NCBI GenBank assembly: GCA_937894355.1
Contig: CALCRD010000445.1
Coordinates: 1-9,924, forward strand
DNA from: an uncultured Bacillus sp.
GTDB taxonomy: Bacteria > Bacillota > Bacilli > Bacillales > Cytobacillaceae
DNA: 9,924 nucleotides
Direction of reading: 5' to 3'
The notes beneath the pieces are model-generated. The model was not told where the DNA came from. It did not search any database and saw only the letters and a list, made by a program, of their open reading frames with translations. Of this stretch, positions 7,525 to 9,924 are shown in pieces (the first letter of the stretch is position 1; every line of letters starts with the position of its first letter). A program made the position numbers and the translations under genes.

Positions 7525-8807
7525 AAGTCCACTCTCTCCTTTTTCCACGCAATTTCCCCATCAACGACTGTCAGAACTGGCCAGCCCTTACATACCCAGC
7601 CTGCAAATGGTGTATTTTTTCCTTTAGATAAGAACTTTTGTGTATCAATCGCTTCTTCATGTTGTAAATCAAGTAAAACGATATCCCCTGGCGCACCAAC
7701 TTGGATTTTTCCATATGGCAGATCAAAGGCCGAGCTTGGCTTGATTGTTAGATAATCCAGTAATTGTTTTAAAGTAATGATTCCCTTTTCGACAAAGTGA
7801 GTGTACAGAAGCGGAAAAGCAGTTTCTAGTCCGACAATTCCAAATGGTGCTAGCTGCATCCCTTCACTTTTTTCCTCCGCCGTATGCGGGGCATGGTCTG
7901 TAGCAATAAAATCGATTGTACCATCAAGTAAACCCTCGATTAATGCTTCCTTGTCATCTTTTCCACGAAGCGGCGGATTCATTTTAAAGTTAGTATCTAA
8001 TCCTGGTATATCATCTTCACTTAATAATAAATGATGTGGTGTTACTTCAGCCGTTACTTTAATACCAGCACGTTTGGCATCACGTACGGCACGAACAGAC
8101 TCTTTCGTACTAATATGACATACGTGGTAATGGCAACCACTTGCTTCAGCCAATAATACATCCCGGGCAATTTGTACGGATTCACATGCTGAAGGAATTC
8201 CGTTCAAGTTGTTAGCTCGTGAGAACTTGCCTTCATGAACACAGCCTTTATTAATCAATGAATTATCTTCACAATGAGCAACAATTGCTTTATTAACACT
8301 TGCAGCCTTCTTCATGGCTTCGAGCATCATTCCAGCGTTTTGTATGCCAACTCCATCATCAGTAAAAGCAAAGGCTCCCGCTTCGGTTAATTCTTCAAAA
8401 TTTGTCAGCTCTTGCCCTAATTCCCGGACAGAAATCGAGGCATATGGTAATACCCGCACAGCTGCTGTTTCAGCAATCCGTTTGTTTAGCCAGTCTAATT
8501 GCTCCTTAGAATCAGGAACAGGTCTAGTGTTTGGCATTGCAGCAAGAGTTGTAAATCCACCTCTTGCTGCAGCGAGTGTTCCCGTTTCAATTGTTTCCTT
8601 TTTTTCTCCACCTGGTTCACGAAGATGAACATGAAGGTCAATGAATCCCGGAGCAATTAATAACCCCGTCGCATCAATAGTTTGATCTGCTTGTTTATTA
8701 ATATCCGAACTAATCTCGGTTATCATTCCATTTTCTATAAAAATATCAGCCTTACTTACTGTCCCATTCTCAGTAGGCAATTGGCCATTTTTTATGATTA
8801 ATGACAT
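7521..8807 (-). CDS. pyrC: Dihydroorotase (type I, zinc metalloenzyme)
   Basis: Dihydroorotase cyclises N-carbamoyl-L-aspartate to dihydroorotate, the third step. The 428-residue amidohydrolase-superfamily protein has the expected length for the Bacillus type I enzyme. All zinc ligands are visible: H59 and H61 in DLHVHLREPG, D151 in FTDDGVG, H178 in VAHCED, H231 in CHIST, and the catalytic D304 in ATDHAPH. Substrate-contacting residues R63 and N93 (MPNTRP) are also present. In Bacillus type I enzymes, as recalled from the family, D151 takes the metal-bridging place held by a carboxylated lysine in many relatives. A strong GGGGGAG ribosome binding site lies 6 bases before the ATG at 8807, which is inside the pyrB reading frame; the overlap is 38 bases. 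Confidence 0.97.
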   Translation of the reverse strand: MSLIIKNGQLPTENGTVSKADIFIENGMITEISSDINKQADQTIDATGLLIAPGFIDLHVHLREPGGEKKETIETGTLAAARGGFTTLAAMPNTRPVPDSKEQLDWLNKRIAETAAVRVLPYASISVRELGQELTNFEELTEAGAFAFTDDGVGIQNAGMMLEAMKKAASVNKAIVAHCEDNSLINKGCVHEGKFSRANNLNGIPSACESVQIARDVLLAEASGCHYHVCHISTKESVRAVRDAKRAGIKVTAEVTPHHLLLSEDDIPGLDTNFKMNPPLRGKDDKEALIEGLLDGTIDFIATDHAPHTAEEKSEGMQLAPFGIVGLETAFPLLYTHFVEKGIITLKQLLDYLTIKPSSAFDLPYGKIQVGAPGDIVLLDLQHEEAIDTQKFLSKGKNTPFAGWVCKGWPVLTVVDGEIAWKKERVDL

Positions 8808-9708
8808 TTGACACTCCCCCTTTTGAACTTTCTATTGCTCGTTTTAGCACTGCCATTCGAACAAATACCCCATTTTCCATTTGTTTAAAGATCCTTGATC
8901 GCTCACATTCCACAAGGGAACTCGCTATTTCTACACCCCGATTTACTGGAGCAGGATGCATTATAATCGCACCATGTTTCATTCGTCGTTCTCTTTCCTC
9001 GGTTAAGCCAAATGCTTGATGATAATTAACAACACTACCTTTGTCCTGCTCATTGTGGCGTTCATGTTGAATTCTGAGTAGCATGACTACATCGGATGTG
9101 GCAAAAGCTTCTTCAATCGGCACAATTTCACAGCCAGTTGGAATTTCTTTTTCAAACCATGTCTCTGGACCTGCGAAAACCACCTTAGCGCCCAGTCGGA
9201 CTAATGCATCAGCATTTGATCTAGCTACCCTACTATGTAGAATATCTCCGATTATTGCGACTTTTAAGTCTTCAAATTTTCCGAATTCTTGGTATATAGT
9301 TAACAGATCTAATAGAGATTGGGTCGGATGATGTCCACAACCGTCTCCGGCATTGACAATAGAAAGGCTAATATTTTCCTTTAATTCTTCAAAAAAGTTA
9401 TCTTGTTCATGGCGAATCACTAATGCATCTAAGCCGATGGACTCTAAAGTCCGTACCGTATCATACAGAGTTTCACCTTTTAGGACACTTGATCTATTTG
9501 TTTCAAACGGAATCACTTGTAATCCTAGTTTTCTTTCAGCCATTTCAAAACTGCTTTTTGTTCTTGTGCTCGGTTCAAAAAACAAATTGGCAACGTAAGT
9601 ACTCTGTTCAGGTACCCATAGCTTCCCAGCAGCAAAGTGTTGAGCATCTTTTAAAATCCGTCTGATTTCTGCGGTTGATAATTCCGTTGTCGTAAATAAA
9701 TGATTCAT
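8770..9708 (-). CDS. pyrB: Aspartate carbamoyltransferase, catalytic subunit
   Basis: This enzyme joins carbamoyl phosphate and L-aspartate into N-carbamoyl-L-aspartate, the first committed step. In Bacillus it works as a trimer of catalytic chains without a PyrI regulatory chain, and no pyrI is present here. Carbamoyl-phosphate contacts are S47-T48-R49-T50 in FEPSTRTKSSFE, K77 in SVLKGET, R99-H100, and HHPTQ at 126-130. The aspartate side is shown by R160 in HSRVARSN, R212 in LLRIQ, and HPAPVNRGVE at 251-260. At 312 residues it is slightly longer than the 304 recalled for B. subtilis, and nothing looks broken. The ATG at 9708 follows AAAGGAG (9719-9725) at 10 bases. It is the first gene visible; its upstream region carries a structured repeat and no recognisable PyrR attenuator. 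Confidence 0.97.
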   Translation of the reverse strand: MNHLFTTTELSTAEIRRILKDAQHFAAGKLWVPEQSTYVANLFFEPSTRTKSSFEMAERKLGLQVIPFETNRSSVLKGETLYDTVRTLESIGLDALVIRHEQDNFFEELKENISLSIVNAGDGCGHHPTQSLLDLLTIYQEFGKFEDLKVAIIGDILHSRVARSNADALVRLGAKVVFAGPETWFEKEIPTGCEIVPIEEAFATSDVVMLLRIQHERHNEQDKGSVVNYHQAFGLTEERERRMKHGAIIMHPAPVNRGVEIASSLVECERSRIFKQMENGVFVRMAVLKRAIESSKGGVSNVINHKKWPIAY

Positions 9709-9766
9709 TTACACCCATCTCCTTTGAATAGAAAACTTGATCAAAAGCAGCCATATTATTTCGAAA
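9709..9766 (-). promoter_or_regulatory. pyrB 5' proximal region with ribosome binding site
   Basis: This is the AT-rich stretch between the structured repeat and pyrB. The only clear signal is AAAGGAG at 9719-9725, spaced 10 bases from the ATG. I see no PyrR-type attenuator hairpin with a U-tract directly in front of the gene, and no convincing -35/-10 pair. Confidence 0.6.
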
Positions 9767-9912
9767 AGCGCAAGCGCCTTGGTCAGCGGCGTATGAACTT
9801 ATAGCCCATCGACTGAGATAAAGGAAACACGAAGTGCGGTCTTCACTTCGATGTTGACTTATCGTAGGGAGATTGGCGGAAGTTCACTAGACGCTAGGAC
9901 GCTTGCGCTAGA
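9763..9912. repeat. Imperfect palindromic intergenic repeat (bcr/MITE-like)
   Basis: This block of about 145 bp is bounded by a 12-bp inverted repeat with one mismatch (9767-9778 and 9898-9909; the mismatch becomes a G-U pair in minus-strand RNA). Nested pairings continue inward: 9794-9800 with 9880-9886, CCC 9805-9807 with GGG 9867-9869, 9817-9821 with 9859-9863, and the apical stem 9830-9836 with 9844-9850 around a 7-base loop. The whole block can therefore fold as one long rod. It has no reading frame of note. The terminal sequence AGCGCAAGCGCC resembles dispersed intergenic repeats I recall from Bacillaceae genomes, and the size is similar to B. cereus bcr1, but assignment to a named family is inference. 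No clear target-site duplication is seen. Confidence 0.75.
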
Positions 9913-9924
9913 CACTTATCTATT

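Larger units (their letters stand above)
191..9708 (-). other. pyr operon pyrB-C-AA-AB-K-D-F-E (5' part outside window)
   Basis: Eight co-directional genes overlap at every junction: pyrB/pyrC 38 bases, pyrC/pyrAA 4, pyrAA/pyrAB 8, pyrAB/pyrK 4, pyrK/pyrD 4, pyrD/pyrF 29 and pyrF/pyrE 4. One terminator follows. The order is that of B. subtilis, whose operon starts with pyrR and pyrP and is controlled by PyrR-dependent attenuation in the leader, between pyrR and pyrP, and between pyrP and pyrB. Nothing inside the coding block looks like an independent promoter or attenuator, so the genes should be expressed from one transcript. Confidence 0.93.

Noticed and set aside
7411..7755. Plus-strand open frame of about 114 codons opposite pyrAA/pyrC
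   Set aside because: It is antisense to two well-supported genes and the product is low complexity and serine-rich, as expected for a shadow frame.
8314..8628. Plus-strand open frame of about 104 codons opposite pyrC
   Set aside because: It lies entirely within the antisense of the dihydroorotase core, with a compositionally biased translation and no recognisable domain.
9709..9766. Internal promoter directly in front of pyrB
   Set aside because: TTGCGC and AT-rich segments occur, but no -35 and -10 pair with acceptable matches and 16-18 base spacing could be found by eye.
9757..9920. Target-site duplication flanking the upstream repeat (TTATT-like bases on both sides)
   Set aside because: The flanking bases share only short AT-rich similarity that is expected by chance; no exact duplication abuts both ends.

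Overview
This window is a nearly complete de novo UMP biosynthesis operon from a low-to-moderate GC Gram-positive bacterium, almost certainly a member of the Bacillaceae (Bacillus in the broad sense). Three things point there. The gene order is exactly that of the Bacillus subtilis pyr operon. The proteins resemble the B. subtilis enzymes closely in length and motifs, from my memory of the family. Strong GGAGG-type ribosome binding sites precede ATG, GTG and TTG starts. All genes are on the minus strand, so transcription runs from high to low coordinates.

Layout in transcription order: a non-coding stretch with a structured repeat (about 9709-9924), pyrB (9708-8770), pyrC (8807-7521), pyrAA/carA (7524-6430), pyrAB/carB (6437-3231), pyrK (3234-2455), pyrD (2458-1511), pyrF (1539-820), pyrE (823-191), a strong intrinsic terminator (174-132), and a cluster of 20-bp direct repeats (80-1) running off the window edge. 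Every one of the seven gene junctions overlaps, by 4 to 38 bases, so there is no room for internal promoters or attenuators between genes.

Together the products make UMP. PyrAA/PyrAB form carbamoyl phosphate from glutamine, bicarbonate and ATP; PyrB makes carbamoyl aspartate; PyrC closes the ring to dihydroorotate; PyrD with PyrK oxidises it to orotate using NAD+; PyrE adds PRPP to give OMP; PyrF decarboxylates OMP to UMP. In B. subtilis the operon begins with pyrR (RNA-binding attenuator protein) and pyrP (uracil permease). Neither lies inside this window; they may lie just beyond 9924.

The genes are ordinary and intact. I found no defence system, mobile gene, novel RNA gene or new pathway. 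The points worth a second look are the non-coding ends: an imperfectly palindromic repeat of about 145 bp placed where B. subtilis has its pyrP-pyrB PyrR attenuator, and a 20-bp tandem repeat array with a 40-bp super-period downstream of the terminator. Lesser points are the TTG and GTG coupled starts.
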